A DNA stretch of 64,000 nt from Mesorhizobium loti (GTDB lineage: Bacteria; Pseudomonadota; Alphaproteobacteria; Rhizobiales; Rhizobiaceae). The DNA lies in NCBI GenBank assembly GCA_002356515.1, contig AP017605.1:6433020-6497019 (forward strand), read 5' to 3'. A program made the position numbers and the translations under genes. This document shows, piece by piece, positions 47,876-57,009 of the stretch. The notes under the pieces are model-generated. The model made no database searches and was not told the DNA's origin. It was given only the letters and a program-made list of their open reading frames with translations. The stretch's first letter is position 1, and the number at the start of each line of letters is the position of its first letter.

Positions 47876-48831
47876 ACGCTGCCATCCTTCCGCTCGTTGC
47901 CGCTCAGCGCACGGACGTAGAAGTAACCGAACATCATCAGGATGAGGAACAACAGCACCGAATAGGCCGATGCCACTCCCCAGCGCTGGCGGCCGAAGGC
48001 GAGTTCATAGATGTGGGTGATCCAGATATGCGAAGCGTTCGACGGCCCGCCGCCGGTCATGATCCAGGGGATGATGAAGGAATTGAAGTTGGCCACCGCC
48101 AGCAGCAGGATCGTCACCGTCGAGACGTTTCTCAAATGCGGGAAGGTGACATGCCAGAAGCGCTGCCATGCATTGGCTCCATCGACCTTTGCGGCGCGCA
48201 GCAACTGTTCGGGAACGGTCTGCAGGCCGGCCATCATCATGATCATGGCGAACGGGAACTCGCGCCAGATATTGACGACGATCAGCGAGGGCAGCACCGT
48301 TGAGACGCTGTCGATGAAATTCGGCGGCCGGTCGGCCCATCCAAGCCCGACCAGCACCGCGCCGATGATGCCAAAGTCCGAATGGTAGATCCACTTCCAG
48401 ATATAGGAGGCGGCGACCGCGCTGATGACCCAGGGAATGATCAGGATGGCGCGAAGGACACCACGGCCGACAAAGTCGCGATGGAGCGCCAGCGCGCAGG
48501 CAAACCCCAGGGCAAAGGAGATGAAGGTGGATGCCAGTGTCCAGATCAGGGTGTTCGAGGTGACCTTCCAGAAAATCTCGCTGCTGAGGATCGCCGTATA
48601 GTTGTCGACGCCGACGAAGATCTTGTCGCGAAGCTGCAGGCCGGGCGGCGTGTTGAAGAACGACAGCTCGACCGTGTAGTAGATCGGATAGGCGATCACG
48701 ATCAGCATCACGGCCATCGCGGGAAGCACATACGCGTAGTCGGCGCGATGCTCCCAGATCCTGCGCAGCAAGCCGGATCCCCCCGGTTGCAGTCTTCCGC
48801 GAGCCTCGGTCTTGCCGGTCACGATCGTCAC
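47872..48831 (-). CDS. Carbohydrate ABC transporter permease, UgpA/MalF family
   Basis: Inner-membrane subunit of 319 residues with six helices, including AYVLPAMAVMLIVIAYPIYY, and the contact loop EQLLRAAKVDGANAWQRFW. The start codon is GTG at 48831 (another GTG at 48822 is possible), with AAGG about ten bases upstream. It follows the binding-protein gene after a hairpin at 48860-48885. Confidence 0.88.
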   Translation of the reverse strand: MTIVTGKTEARGRLQPGGSGLLRRIWEHRADYAYVLPAMAVMLIVIAYPIYYTVELSFFNTPPGLQLRDKIFVGVDNYTAILSSEIFWKVTSNTLIWTLASTFISFALGFACALALHRDFVGRGVLRAILIIPWVISAVAASYIWKWIYHSDFGIIGAVLVGLGWADRPPNFIDSVSTVLPSLIVVNIWREFPFAMIMMMAGLQTVPEQLLRAAKVDGANAWQRFWHVTFPHLRNVSTVTILLLAVANFNSFIIPWIMTGGGPSNASHIWITHIYELAFGRQRWGVASAYSVLLFLILMMFGYFYVRALSGNERKDGSV

Positions 48832-48859
48832 TTTGGCGTGCCCTTGTTATTCGGAACGA

Positions 48860-48885
48860 ACCGGCTGTCCCCTGGAACAGCCGGT
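48860..48885 (-). terminator. Intercistronic hairpin after the UgpB-type binding-protein gene
   Basis: ACCGGCTGT and ACAGCCGGT, perfect nine-base arms with an eight-base loop, in the 76 bases between the binding-protein stop and the first permease. No T-run follows, so partial termination or mRNA protection is likelier than a full stop. Confidence 0.6.
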
Positions 48886-48907
48886 CGGATCGCAGGTCAG
48901 GCTCGGA

Positions 48908-50386
48908 CTAGAGTCCGCCCATCAGGTCTTTCACCTTCTGGGCCGCGTCATCTGCTGCCTGATCGACGGTCATCGCTCCGGTCAGGGCATTCTGCAGCAT
49001 GTCCGGGATGATGATGTTCATGATCTCGGGAGATTGCGGCAGCGCCGGGAACGGGATGCCGTATGGCAGCATCGAAGTCGTGACATCGAGGAACTTGATG
49101 CTGTCCAGACGCTCCTTCATCCATTTGGTCTTGAAGCCGTTGAGATTGCCCGGATTCGAGCCGGCATAGGCCATCTTCAGCGACCATTCCGGGCTGGTCC
49201 ACATGCAGATGATGGCCTTCGCGGCCGGTTCGTCCACCTTGCCGCCCTCGACATATTCAGGCTTCAGAATGTGAATGTTCGAACCGCCGAAGACGACAGC
49301 GCGCTTGCCGTCGGGGCCGGTCGGGATCAGGCCGTAGCGCATGTTGTCGATGACGGTCTGCGCCTTGTCCTTGTCGGTGCCGGTCGCCTTCTTCTGCAGG
49401 TCGAGCATGACATTGTAGTCGGACGGGTGCGAGATCATCATACCGAGCTGGCCGGCGAGGAACAGCGGCTGGTTGTCGGCCTGCTGGTTGGTGAGTGCCG
49501 AAACCGGAACCGACTTGTCGCGGACATACATGTCGTAGGAGGCTTGCAGGGCGGCCTTGCTCTGCGGGCTGTCGAGCTCGATCTGCTTATAGGTCGGGTT
49601 CGCCGTGGCTTCGTCGAAGACCCCGCCGCCATAGGCCCACAACTGAGGCATGAAGCGGTACGGTGTATTGCCGGCATTCTTGCGGGCCACGAGGCCGTAA
49701 CCGGCGATGCCGAGCTTGTCGTGGATTTGCTTGGAATACTTGACGACATCGTCCCAGGTTGCCGGAGCCTTGTCCGGATCGAGGCCCGCACGTTTGAAGA
49801 TGTCGGCATTCCAGATGAAGGCCATCGTTTCATTGTTGGTCGGAATGCCGTAGGTCACGCCGTCCCAGGTCACGGCTTTCATGGCGCCGGGCCAGAAATC
49901 CTCGGTCGAATATCCCACGTCCTCGGGTTTGAGCGGCTGCAGATAGCCCTTTGAGGCGAACTCCGTGCCACCCAGGATTTGCAGCCGCACCGCCATCGGC
50001 GCGGCATTGCCAAGCAGCGCCGTACGGAACTTGTCCAGGAGATCGTTGTAGGTGAGCGCCTGGTCCTCGAGCTGGATATTCGGATAAGTCTTGCGGAAGG
50101 TTTCGAAGAAGTCCTTGTAGTACTGGCGCAGGAGGTCGGGGTCGCCCTCGAACACGCCCTGATACCAGAACGTCAGTCGCCCCTTGTAGTCGAGCGGGGT
50201 GACCTTGGCGCAATCGCCTGCCGTATCAAAATCCTGTGTGCCCGCAATGGAGCGCACATATTCGGGCGACCACTTGCTCAGGTCGACCGGCGCCGCGCCC
50301 AGAGCCGGTGCGGACATCAACGATGCGATCAATGCAGTGGAGACAGTGCCGCGCAGGACGGCACCGCCGAGTGTGAACCTCGTCAT
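48908..50386 (-). CDS. Extracellular carbohydrate-binding protein, family 1 (UgpB-like)
   Basis: Periplasmic protein of 492 residues, long for the family, with a signal peptide ending APALGAAPVD. Family features: LTFWYQGVFEGDPDLLRQYY, NNETMAFIWNADIFKRAGLD and VVFGGSNIHIL. It captures a sugar or sugar acid for the permeases that follow. GGAGGATA precedes the ATG. It heads a reverse-strand operon: binding protein, two permeases, ATPase, enolase-type dehydratase, RraA aldolase. Divergent from the GntR gene at 50598. Confidence 0.87.
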   Translation of the reverse strand: MTRFTLGGAVLRGTVSTALIASLMSAPALGAAPVDLSKWSPEYVRSIAGTQDFDTAGDCAKVTPLDYKGRLTFWYQGVFEGDPDLLRQYYKDFFETFRKTYPNIQLEDQALTYNDLLDKFRTALLGNAAPMAVRLQILGGTEFASKGYLQPLKPEDVGYSTEDFWPGAMKAVTWDGVTYGIPTNNETMAFIWNADIFKRAGLDPDKAPATWDDVVKYSKQIHDKLGIAGYGLVARKNAGNTPYRFMPQLWAYGGGVFDEATANPTYKQIELDSPQSKAALQASYDMYVRDKSVPVSALTNQQADNQPLFLAGQLGMMISHPSDYNVMLDLQKKATGTDKDKAQTVIDNMRYGLIPTGPDGKRAVVFGGSNIHILKPEYVEGGKVDEPAAKAIICMWTSPEWSLKMAYAGSNPGNLNGFKTKWMKERLDSIKFLDVTTSMLPYGIPFPALPQSPEIMNIIIPDMLQNALTGAMTVDQAADDAAQKVKDLMGGL

Positions 50387-50526
50387 AGGTATCCTCCAGG
50401 TTTCTCTCCCATGCCGCCCTTATCGAGGTGGGCGGGCTTTACTCGTCGGCTGCGGGACATCTCCTCAAATGTATCCCTTCGAGCACTTTATACGTTTTCA
50501 GATCGCAGATTGGCTGTCAACGAAAC

Positions 50527-50555
50527 AAATCGTACATTGTTTATGGAAATCGTGC
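50527..50555. promoter_or_regulatory. Paired AAATCGT repeats between the importer operon and the GntR gene
   Basis: AAATCGTAC (50527-50535) and AAATCGTGC (50547-50555), direct repeats 20 bases apart, about two helical turns, in the region shared by divergent genes. A regulator could bind them on one face of the DNA; no independent support. Confidence 0.3.
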
Positions 50556-50597
50556 GTGATATCGAGAAAGTCGTGTATTTATGGAAGGGGGGCGGCC

Positions 50598-51308
50598 TTG
50601 GCCGAAACGCGGGAATTTAAAGCAGAGCCTCCCGAGGGGATCGATCCTCTCGGCGCCTCGAGCGAGGGCGCCTCGCTTTATGAGCTGATCAGGGAGGACA
50701 TCATCGAGGGGCGGCTCGCCGCCAACGAACGGCTGGTGGTCACCGATCTGGCCCGGCGTCACGGCACCTCGACCAATCCTGTGCGCGAGGCTCTGCAACT
50801 GTTGCGCGGGGAAGGCTTTGTCACCTTTCTCCCCAATCGCGGGGCGCGCGTGCGACCCATAGATCAGGATTTTGTCCGGGATATCTACGAGATCGGTGTG
50901 CTGATCGAACCAGCCCTGACGCGATGGTTTGTGAACATGGCCACCGACGAGGACATCGCCGAACTCGAACGTCTCCAAGGCCTGATCGAGGAGAACAATT
51001 TCGCCGACACATTCAGGCATAGCGAGCTGGATACGGCTTTCCACACCGTGATGTACCAGCGGCACTATAACCGCCATGCCGCCGAGCTTTGGTGGAAGCA
51101 TCGCGAAGTGCTGCGAGCGGTAAGCCGTCGTTTCAATTTCACGCTGGCCCGCCGTGCCGCGATCATTCGCGAGCACCGCGAACTCATCGCTCATGTAAAG
51201 GCGGGAAATGCGGACGAGGCAGCCGAACTCATTGCGCGCCATGTCGAGGGTTCCGGGCGCCATGTCCTCGAACACATGCGCGCGCGCAACGCCGCTCGGG
51301 CAGGGTAG
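50598..51308 (+). CDS. GntR-family (FadR/FCD) regulator with probable TTG start
   Basis: Regulator of 236 residues with winged helix (IIEGRLAANERLVVTDLARR, then TSTNPVREALQLLRGEGFV) and FCD domain (HSELDTAFHTVMYQRHYN, IIREHRELIAHVKAGN). No ATG fits: upstream ATGs in this frame would overlap the divergent binding-protein gene, whereas TTG at 50598 is preceded by GAAGGGGGG at correct spacing and gives a normal N-terminal lead. It is probably the local regulator of both the importer operon and the forward enolase genes. Confidence 0.82.
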   Translation: MAETREFKAEPPEGIDPLGASSEGASLYELIREDIIEGRLAANERLVVTDLARRHGTSTNPVREALQLLRGEGFVTFLPNRGARVRPIDQDFVRDIYEIGVLIEPALTRWFVNMATDEDIAELERLQGLIEENNFADTFRHSELDTAFHTVMYQRHYNRHAAELWWKHREVLRAVSRRFNFTLARRAAIIREHRELIAHVKAGNADEAAELIARHVEGSGRHVLEHMRARNAARAG

Positions 51309-51364
51309 GACAATCGGCCCGGAACACCGCTCTTCGGTTCATTCCAGACAAGGGTAGTTAAGAG

Positions 51365-52531
51365 ATGAAAATCACGAGCATTCGGCCGTGGCTGATCAAA
51401 TCCGATGCTTCTTATTGGGGAGAGTACCTGTTCGTCGAAGTGACGACCGACGAGGGGGTGAGCGGCTGGGGGGAGATCACCACCACCACAAAGCTGGCCA
51501 ACCGCGCGCTCTGTACGATCCTGCGACAGATAGGCGCCGCCGTGACCGGCGAGGATCCGGCGCGCATCGAGCACCTGTGGCACAAGATTTTCCGCAGCTT
51601 CACCTATATGGGCAGCCGCGGCGCCGCCGTCGAATGCGTGAGCGCCATCGACATAGCCCTCTGGGACATCCGCGGCAAAGTCCTCGGCAAGCCGATCTAC
51701 GAGTTGCTGGGCGGCCCGGTGCGCGATGAAATCGCGCTCTACACCCATCCCAACCAGGCCAAATTCACCAGCAAGGAGGCCGTGGTCCGCGAAATTCGCG
51801 ATATTGTCGAGTCAGGACACACCGGGCTCAAATTCGATCCGTTCCCCCACCAAGGTCCTAGTGTCGATGGCGAGGCTCGCGAAAGGAGGGACGGCTATCT
51901 CGATGGCAGCATGACCCGCAAGGACGAGCGCGAAGCGGCCGAACTCACGGCCCTGATCCGCGAAACGGCGGGCCCTGACGTCGACATCCTCATCGATGCG
52001 CATGGCCGCTTCGACGTTCCCACCGCCATTCGCCTCTGCCGCAGCCTCGAGGAAGCCGGCCAGATCGACTGGTTCGAGGAGCCCTGTCCGCCCGAGAGCC
52101 TCAACGCCCTCAAGCAGGTGCGTGACAAGGTCAGCGCCCCGATCTCGTGGGGCGAGCGCGGCCACACGAAATGGGATTTCGTGCCGGTGCTCGAGAACAA
52201 GCTCGCCGACTACATCATGCCCGACGTCACCTGGACCGGCGGCATTACCGAACTGAAGAAGATTTCCGCCCTGTGCGAGGCCTACTACATCCCGGTCTCG
52301 CCGCATGACGCCGCGGGGCCGATCAACGTGGTCGCGGGGGCGCAGGTGATGATGACCGTTCCGAACTTCTACAAGCTCGAGACGTCAGAGTGGAACCTGG
52401 GCAAATACGATCACCTCATCGACAGACCGCTCGACGTCTCGAACGGCAACCTCAAGCTGACGTCGAAGCCTGGTCTCGGTGTCGAGATGAACCGCGAATA
52501 CCTGCAAGCCCATGAGATCGAGCTGAGCTAG
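51365..52531 (+). CDS. Enolase-superfamily (MR/MLE) enzyme 2
   Basis: Probable sugar-acid dehydratase of 388 residues. Motifs: GLKFDPF with the lysine of the second barrel strand, LIDAHGRF, WFEEPC, SWGERGH, DVTWTGGI and SPHDAAGP near the C-terminus. The set resembles galactonate/galactarate-type dehydratases. It follows the GntR gene by 56 bases and begins a forward run of enolase-like genes. Confidence 0.86.
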   Translation: MKITSIRPWLIKSDASYWGEYLFVEVTTDEGVSGWGEITTTTKLANRALCTILRQIGAAVTGEDPARIEHLWHKIFRSFTYMGSRGAAVECVSAIDIALWDIRGKVLGKPIYELLGGPVRDEIALYTHPNQAKFTSKEAVVREIRDIVESGHTGLKFDPFPHQGPSVDGEARERRDGYLDGSMTRKDEREAAELTALIRETAGPDVDILIDAHGRFDVPTAIRLCRSLEEAGQIDWFEEPCPPESLNALKQVRDKVSAPISWGERGHTKWDFVPVLENKLADYIMPDVTWTGGITELKKISALCEAYYIPVSPHDAAGPINVVAGAQVMMTVPNFYKLETSEWNLGKYDHLIDRPLDVSNGNLKLTSKPGLGVEMNREYLQAHEIELS

Positions 52532-52591
52532 CAAGGCTCGATGCCGGCCAGCGTTTGGGGCGACGGGCCCCGACCAGAACGAGGACAAGTC

Positions 52592-53950
52592 ATGCCAAAG
52601 ACGGGAGGAGCCGGCGAGGCTCTCAATCGGGTCAACGCCAATTCAAGGCCATCCGACCTTCGCATCACCGACATGCGGGTTGCCGAAATCGTCGGCGCGC
52701 CATTCACCTCGGCACTGCTCAAGATCTATACCAACCAGGGCATCGTCGGGCTTGGCGAGGTGCGTGACGGCGCCAGCGCCACCTATGCGCTGATGCTGAA
52801 AAGCCGGCTGCTTGGCGAGAACCCTTGCGACATCGATCGCCTGTTTCGCCGCATCAAGCAGTTCGGCGGCCATGGCCGGCAAGGCGGCGGCGTGTCGGCG
52901 GTCGAGATCGCGCTGTGGGATCTCGCCGGCAAGGCCTATGGCGTCCCCATCTACCAGATGCTCGGCGGCAAGTTCCGCGATCAGGTGCGCGTCTATTGCG
53001 ATACCGATGCCGAGAAACCGAGCGGCACCGAAACCGGGAAGCGCCTCAAGCAGCGTATGGACCGCGGTTTCACCTTCCTCAAGATGGACCTGGGCTTGAT
53101 GCAGATTGCCCATGTCCCGGGCGCCGTGGCCGCGCCCGCCGGCGCGCTCGAAGGGTTTCACGCCAACCCGCGCGGCCGTGGCGGGACACCAGAGGAGCGC
53201 AAGGCCCGCAATCTCGCCTACGACGCGCAGAACGTGCAGCACCCGTTCACGGGCCTGCATTTCACCGAGAAGGGGATCGACCTGCTCGAGCAGTACATCC
53301 ACGAGGTCCGCGAGGTGGTCGGATACGAGATCCCGCTCGCCATCGACCATGTCGGCCACATCTCGCTGCAGGACGGCATACGCCTGTCGCGCCGTATCGA
53401 GAAATACGTCCCAGCCTGGTTGGAGGACGTGATCCCCTGGCAATATACCGAGCAGTACCGGCAGCTGCAGCAGGCCACCACGGTGCCGATCTGCACCGGC
53501 GAGGATATCTACCTCAAGGAAGGCTTCGAGCCTCTGCTCAAGAGCGGCGGCCTCTCCGTCATCCACCCGGACCTGCTCACCAGCGGGGGCATCCTGGAGA
53601 CCAAGAAGATTGGCGACATGGCGCAGGATCACGGCGTCGCCATGGCCATCCATATGGCCGAAAGTCCGATCGCCGCGATGGCTGCCGCGCATGTCGCCAC
53701 CGCGACCGAAAACTTCATGGCGCTCGAATACCACTCCGCCGATGTCGACTGGTGGGACGACATCGTCACCGGCTTACCCAAGCCGCTCGTCAAGGACGGC
53801 TTCATCACCGTGCCCGACAAACCGGGGCTGGGCATAGACGATGTGGTCGACGAGGTGATCAGCCGGCATCTGCAACCCGGTGTCACGGGGATATGGCAAT
53901 CCACCGAGCACTGGGACAATGAATATAGCTGGGACCGGACCTGGAGTTAG
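52592..53950 (+). CDS. Enolase-superfamily (MR/MLE) enzyme 3
   Basis: Longer relative, 452 residues. Motifs: [61 protein letters not shown], and [12 protein letters not shown] with the C-terminal His. An insertion of roughly 60 residues around positions 185-230 separates the second and third barrel strands and makes it longer than usual. ATG 52592 follows GAGGAC; the frame opens slightly earlier at 52541. Substrate unknown and likely different from enzyme 2. Confidence 0.84.
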   Translation: MPKTGGAGEALNRVNANSRPSDLRITDMRVAEIVGAPFTSALLKIYTNQGIVGLGEVRDGASATYALMLKSRLLGENPCDIDRLFRRIKQFGGHGRQGGGVSAVEIALWDLAGKAYGVPIYQMLGGKFRDQVRVYCDTDAEKPSGTETGKRLKQRMDRGFTFLKMDLGLMQIAHVPGAVAAPAGALEGFHANPRGRGGTPEERKARNLAYDAQNVQHPFTGLHFTEKGIDLLEQYIHEVREVVGYEIPLAIDHVGHISLQDGIRLSRRIEKYVPAWLEDVIPWQYTEQYRQLQQATTVPICTGEDIYLKEGFEPLLKSGGLSVIHPDLLTSGGILETKKIGDMAQDHGVAMAIHMAESPIAAMAAAHVATATENFMALEYHSADVDWWDDIVTGLPKPLVKDGFITVPDKPGLGIDDVVDEVISRHLQPGVTGIWQSTEHWDNEYSWDRTWS

Positions 53951-54045
53951 CCCAGACCACCTGCCATCATTCCCCAGGCTCACAGGGCCAACGACCGACC
54001 ATTCGTGTCGACCTCTCCCAAGCGAAGAAAGAAACGGACGAAACC

Positions 54046-54372
54046 ATGATCTACGAACTGCGTATCTATGACTGCCTGCCGGGCAGGCTGCCGGCTTTGC
54101 TCAAGCGCTTTTCCGAGCAAACGCTGGCCATCTGGGAGAGGCATGGCATCCGCCAAGCCGGGTTTTTCACCACGGCGATCGGTGAAAAAAGCAATCGCCT
54201 CACCTATTTCCTCGCCTGGGAATCGTTGGCCGAGCGTGAGGCGAAATGGGCGGCTTTCGTTACCGATCCGGCATGGCACAGAGCCCGGGACGAGTCTGAG
54301 CGCGACGGGCAGATCGTTGCCAATATCAGCAGCCAGCTGCTCACGCCGACGGCTTTCTCGTCTGTGAAATAG
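54046..54372 (+). CDS. NIPSNAP-family protein
   Basis: Small soluble protein of 108 residues starting MIYELRIYDCLPGRLPALL, the classic NIPSNAP/dimeric alpha-beta-barrel opening, with LTYFLAWESLAEREAKWAAF in the middle. The family has no defined enzyme activity but recurs beside sugar-acid and aromatic catabolic genes. It is sandwiched between two enolase-superfamily genes, ten bases before the second, so it is part of that transcript. Confidence 0.82.
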   Translation: MIYELRIYDCLPGRLPALLKRFSEQTLAIWERHGIRQAGFFTTAIGEKSNRLTYFLAWESLAEREAKWAAFVTDPAWHRARDESERDGQIVANISSQLLTPTAFSSVK

Positions 54373-54381
54373 GACTGCGCC

Positions 54382-55581
54382 ATGAAGATCACCGACCTGC
54401 GCTGCGCCGTCATCGGCAAGCACCCGATCGTCCGCATCGTCACCGACGAGGGCCTTCATGGCCTTGGCGAAGTCGAGTTCACCAAGACCTACCTCAAGCC
54501 TTTCGTGCTGCATTTCCGCGAGGCGCTGATCGGCGAGGACCCGACCGACGTCGAGCGTGTCATGCTGAAGATCCGCCAGCGCGGTTCGTTCAAGCCCTAT
54601 GGCGCCGCGGTGAGCGCCATCGAGCATGCCTTGTGGGACATCGCAGGCAAGGCGGCGGGCGTGCCGGTCTACAAACTGCTCGGCGGCAAGGTGCGCGACA
54701 AGGTGCGCGTCTACAACGGCTCGATCCGCCGGAAGCGCACCGGCGACCGGCCGGAGGATTACGCCGCCGACGTCAAATGGATGATGGAGCAGCCGCAGAA
54801 CTTCTTCATGGTCAAGCAGGGAATCTCGTTCCACTCCAACATGAAGGACAGCATCGAAGGCTTCCATTACGGCGTGACGCAGAAAAAGGCCGGCTATCAT
54901 GGTGCCATGGATCAGGGCGTGATCAGCGAACGCGGTTTCAATCACATGCTCGACTGCGTGATCGCGATGAAGGAGGTGCTGGGCGACAAGGTCAGCCTGG
55001 CGCTCGACTGCGGCCCGGGCTGGATGCTGCCCGATGCGATCAAGTTCGCCCGCGCGGTCGAGAAGTACAATTTGATGTGGCTCGAGGACATGCTGACCGG
55101 AGACTATGTGCCGTGGGTCAATCCGCAGGCCTATCGGGAACTGACCACCTCCACATCGACGCCGATCCATACCGGCGAGCAGATCTACCTCAGGCACAAT
55201 TTCAAGGAGCTGATCGAGACGCAGGCGGTGCGGGTCATCGGTCCGGATCCGGCTGATATCGGCGGCATTGCCGAGCTCAAATGGGTCGCCGAGCATGCCT
55301 ATATGCACTCGATCCTGATGGCGCCGCACGGCACCGCGAACGGCCTCCTCGGCCTCGGCGCACTGATCAACGTCTGCGCCACCTTGCCCGCCAACTACAT
55401 CGCCTTCGAGTATCCGAGCGCCTCCGACCCGTGGTGGGAGGATCTGGTGGTCGGCCTGCCGGCGCACATCGTGAAGGACAGCATGGTGGACGTGCTGGAG
55501 GCGCCGGGGCTGGGTCTCGATATCGACGCTGAAGCGGCCAGGAAATATCTCATGGAAGAGGATAGGGGCTTCTTCGACTGA
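54382..55581 (+). CDS. Enolase-superfamily (MR/MLE) enzyme 4
   Basis: Enzyme of 399 residues. Motifs: AVSAIEHALWDIAGKAAGVP, FMVKQGISFH, LALDCGPGW, MWLEDMLTGDYVPW, IHTGEQIYL, GPDPADIGGI and MAPHGTANG. Its metal-binding pattern Asp-Glu-Glu is like enzyme 3 and it shares the LED/GEQ-type motifs, so 3 and 4 may form one branch. It closes the forward operon; no clear terminator follows. Confidence 0.85.
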   Translation: MKITDLRCAVIGKHPIVRIVTDEGLHGLGEVEFTKTYLKPFVLHFREALIGEDPTDVERVMLKIRQRGSFKPYGAAVSAIEHALWDIAGKAAGVPVYKLLGGKVRDKVRVYNGSIRRKRTGDRPEDYAADVKWMMEQPQNFFMVKQGISFHSNMKDSIEGFHYGVTQKKAGYHGAMDQGVISERGFNHMLDCVIAMKEVLGDKVSLALDCGPGWMLPDAIKFARAVEKYNLMWLEDMLTGDYVPWVNPQAYRELTTSTSTPIHTGEQIYLRHNFKELIETQAVRVIGPDPADIGGIAELKWVAEHAYMHSILMAPHGTANGLLGLGALINVCATLPANYIAFEYPSASDPWWEDLVVGLPAHIVKDSMVDVLEAPGLGLDIDAEAARKYLMEEDRGFFD

Positions 55582-55941
55582 AACTCCATTCGCCCTGCAC
55601 GACGCTACCCGTCTGGGCATCAACCGGGTCGTTGTGTGCGCCAGTCATACTCTTGCCGGAAGCCAAGGACGTCGCGCAGCTTGTGGTTTGAGGTCGGTCC
55701 CTCGAACAAATCCATATCTGACTTTTTTCTCACGAAAAACCAAATAAAATCAACGATCTTATGCGTCCTCCGGGCGCCGATCTGCTGACAGAGACTTGCC
55801 CGGATTCTTGGCGACAGAATCGAACCAAACGTCAAGCTGTGGTGCGACGCTCATCGTGACTTTGAGGCAGGCTGTGCCTCCGCATTTGCATGTGGCTGGG
55901 CTCTGTGCGGTTGCGACCGCACGGCCCGAGTAAACCGAAGT
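55582..55941. other. Intergenic region between enzyme 4 and ornithine cyclodeaminase
   Basis: About 360 bases separating two convergent operons. It has a 71-residue frame on the reverse strand (55620-55835) without recognisable motif and not called, and a small hairpin GTGCGGT-tgcg-ACCGCAC at 55905-55922 that could end the ocd transcript. Confidence 0.55.
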
Positions 55942-57009
55942 CTAGGTCGCTGCGGCAGCTTCGGTTGCGGTTGCTCTGAGCAGCATGCCGAAGAGGTCGC
56001 GCGGCTCATCGGGGTCGGCCAGCATGTCGAGTTCCTGGTAGAGGCCGGTCGACTTCAGCTGATCCCTGACATAGCGCAGCGCCGAAAAGTCCTCGATGGC
56101 GAAGCCGACGGAATCGAACAGCGTGATTTGGCCGGCATCGCGCCGGCCCTTAACAGTGCCTGATATCACCTGCCACAGCTCGGTCACCTCATGATCCGGC
56201 GCCAACTGCTGGATCTCGCCCTCGATGCGGGTCTGCGGGGGATATTCGACGAAGATGTCGGAGCGCAGCAGGATATCGCGGTGCAGTTCGGTCTTGCCCG
56301 GGCAGTCGCCGCCGACCGCGTTGATGTGGACGCCGGAGCCGACCATGTTGTCGGTGAGGATGGTGGCATACTGCTTGTCGGCGGTGACCGTGGTGATGAT
56401 GTCGGCGCCCTCGACCGCCTCCTGCGCGGTGGCGCAGGCGGTCATGTCGAAGCCGAGGCCGGCGAGGTTGCGGATGCATTTTTGCGTCGCCGAGCGATCG
56501 ATATCATAGAGGCGCAATTTGTCGATACCGAGCAGCGCCTTGAAGGCCAGTGCCTGGAATTCGGCCTGGGCGCCATTGCCGATCAGCGCCATGCTGCGAG
56601 CGCCGGCCGGCGCCAGGTGCTTTGCCGCAAGGGCCGACATCGCCGCCGTGCGCAATGCGGTCAAGATGGTCATTTCCGACAGCAGCACCGGATAGCCATT
56701 GTGGACGTCAGCGAGCATGCCGAAGGCGGTCACCGTCTGGCGACCCTCGCGCATGTTCTTCGGGTGGCCGTTGACATATTTGAAGCCGTAGACCTCGCCA
56801 TCGCTGGTCGGCATCAGTTCGATGACGCCCTCGGCGCTGTGCGAGGCGACGCGCGGCGTCTTGTCGAACAGCTGCCAGCGGCGGAAGTCGTCCTCGATGT
56901 AACCGGCAAGCTCCACCAGGAAACGTTCGACGCCGATCTTCAGCACCAGCTTCATCATATGATCGACGCTGACAAACGGCACGATGTTGAGATTGGGGAT
57001 CACGGTCAA
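55942..57009 (-). CDS. ocd: Ornithine cyclodeaminase
   Basis: Converts ornithine directly to proline and ammonia. Length 355 residues, and the sequence closely matches the Agrobacterium Ti-plasmid Ocd family: NLNIVPFVSVDHMMKL, GVIELMPTSDGEVYGFKYVN, NAVGGDCPGKTELHRDIL and LADPDEPRDLFGMLL near the C-terminus. The start is TTG at 57009, overlapping the arginase stop by TTGA; a GTG at 57003 is the alternative. With arginase it forms an arginine-to-proline path. Confidence 0.93.
   Translation of the reverse strand: MTVIPNLNIVPFVSVDHMMKLVLKIGVERFLVELAGYIEDDFRRWQLFDKTPRVASHSAEGVIELMPTSDGEVYGFKYVNGHPKNMREGRQTVTAFGMLADVHNGYPVLLSEMTILTALRTAAMSALAAKHLAPAGARSMALIGNGAQAEFQALAFKALLGIDKLRLYDIDRSATQKCIRNLAGLGFDMTACATAQEAVEGADIITTVTADKQYATILTDNMVGSGVHINAVGGDCPGKTELHRDILLRSDIFVEYPPQTRIEGEIQQLAPDHEVTELWQVISGTVKGRRDAGQITLFDSVGFAIEDFSALRYVRDQLKSTGLYQELDMLADPDEPRDLFGMLLRATATEAAAAT

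Noticed and set aside
53980..55623. Reverse frame of 547 residues over the NIPSNAP gene and enolase enzyme 4
   Set aside because: Shadow of the two forward genes, which carry clear family motifs.
55620..55835. Seventy-one-residue reverse frame between enzyme 4 and ocd
   Set aside because: No similarity to a known family and no ribosome site; cannot be supported as a gene.
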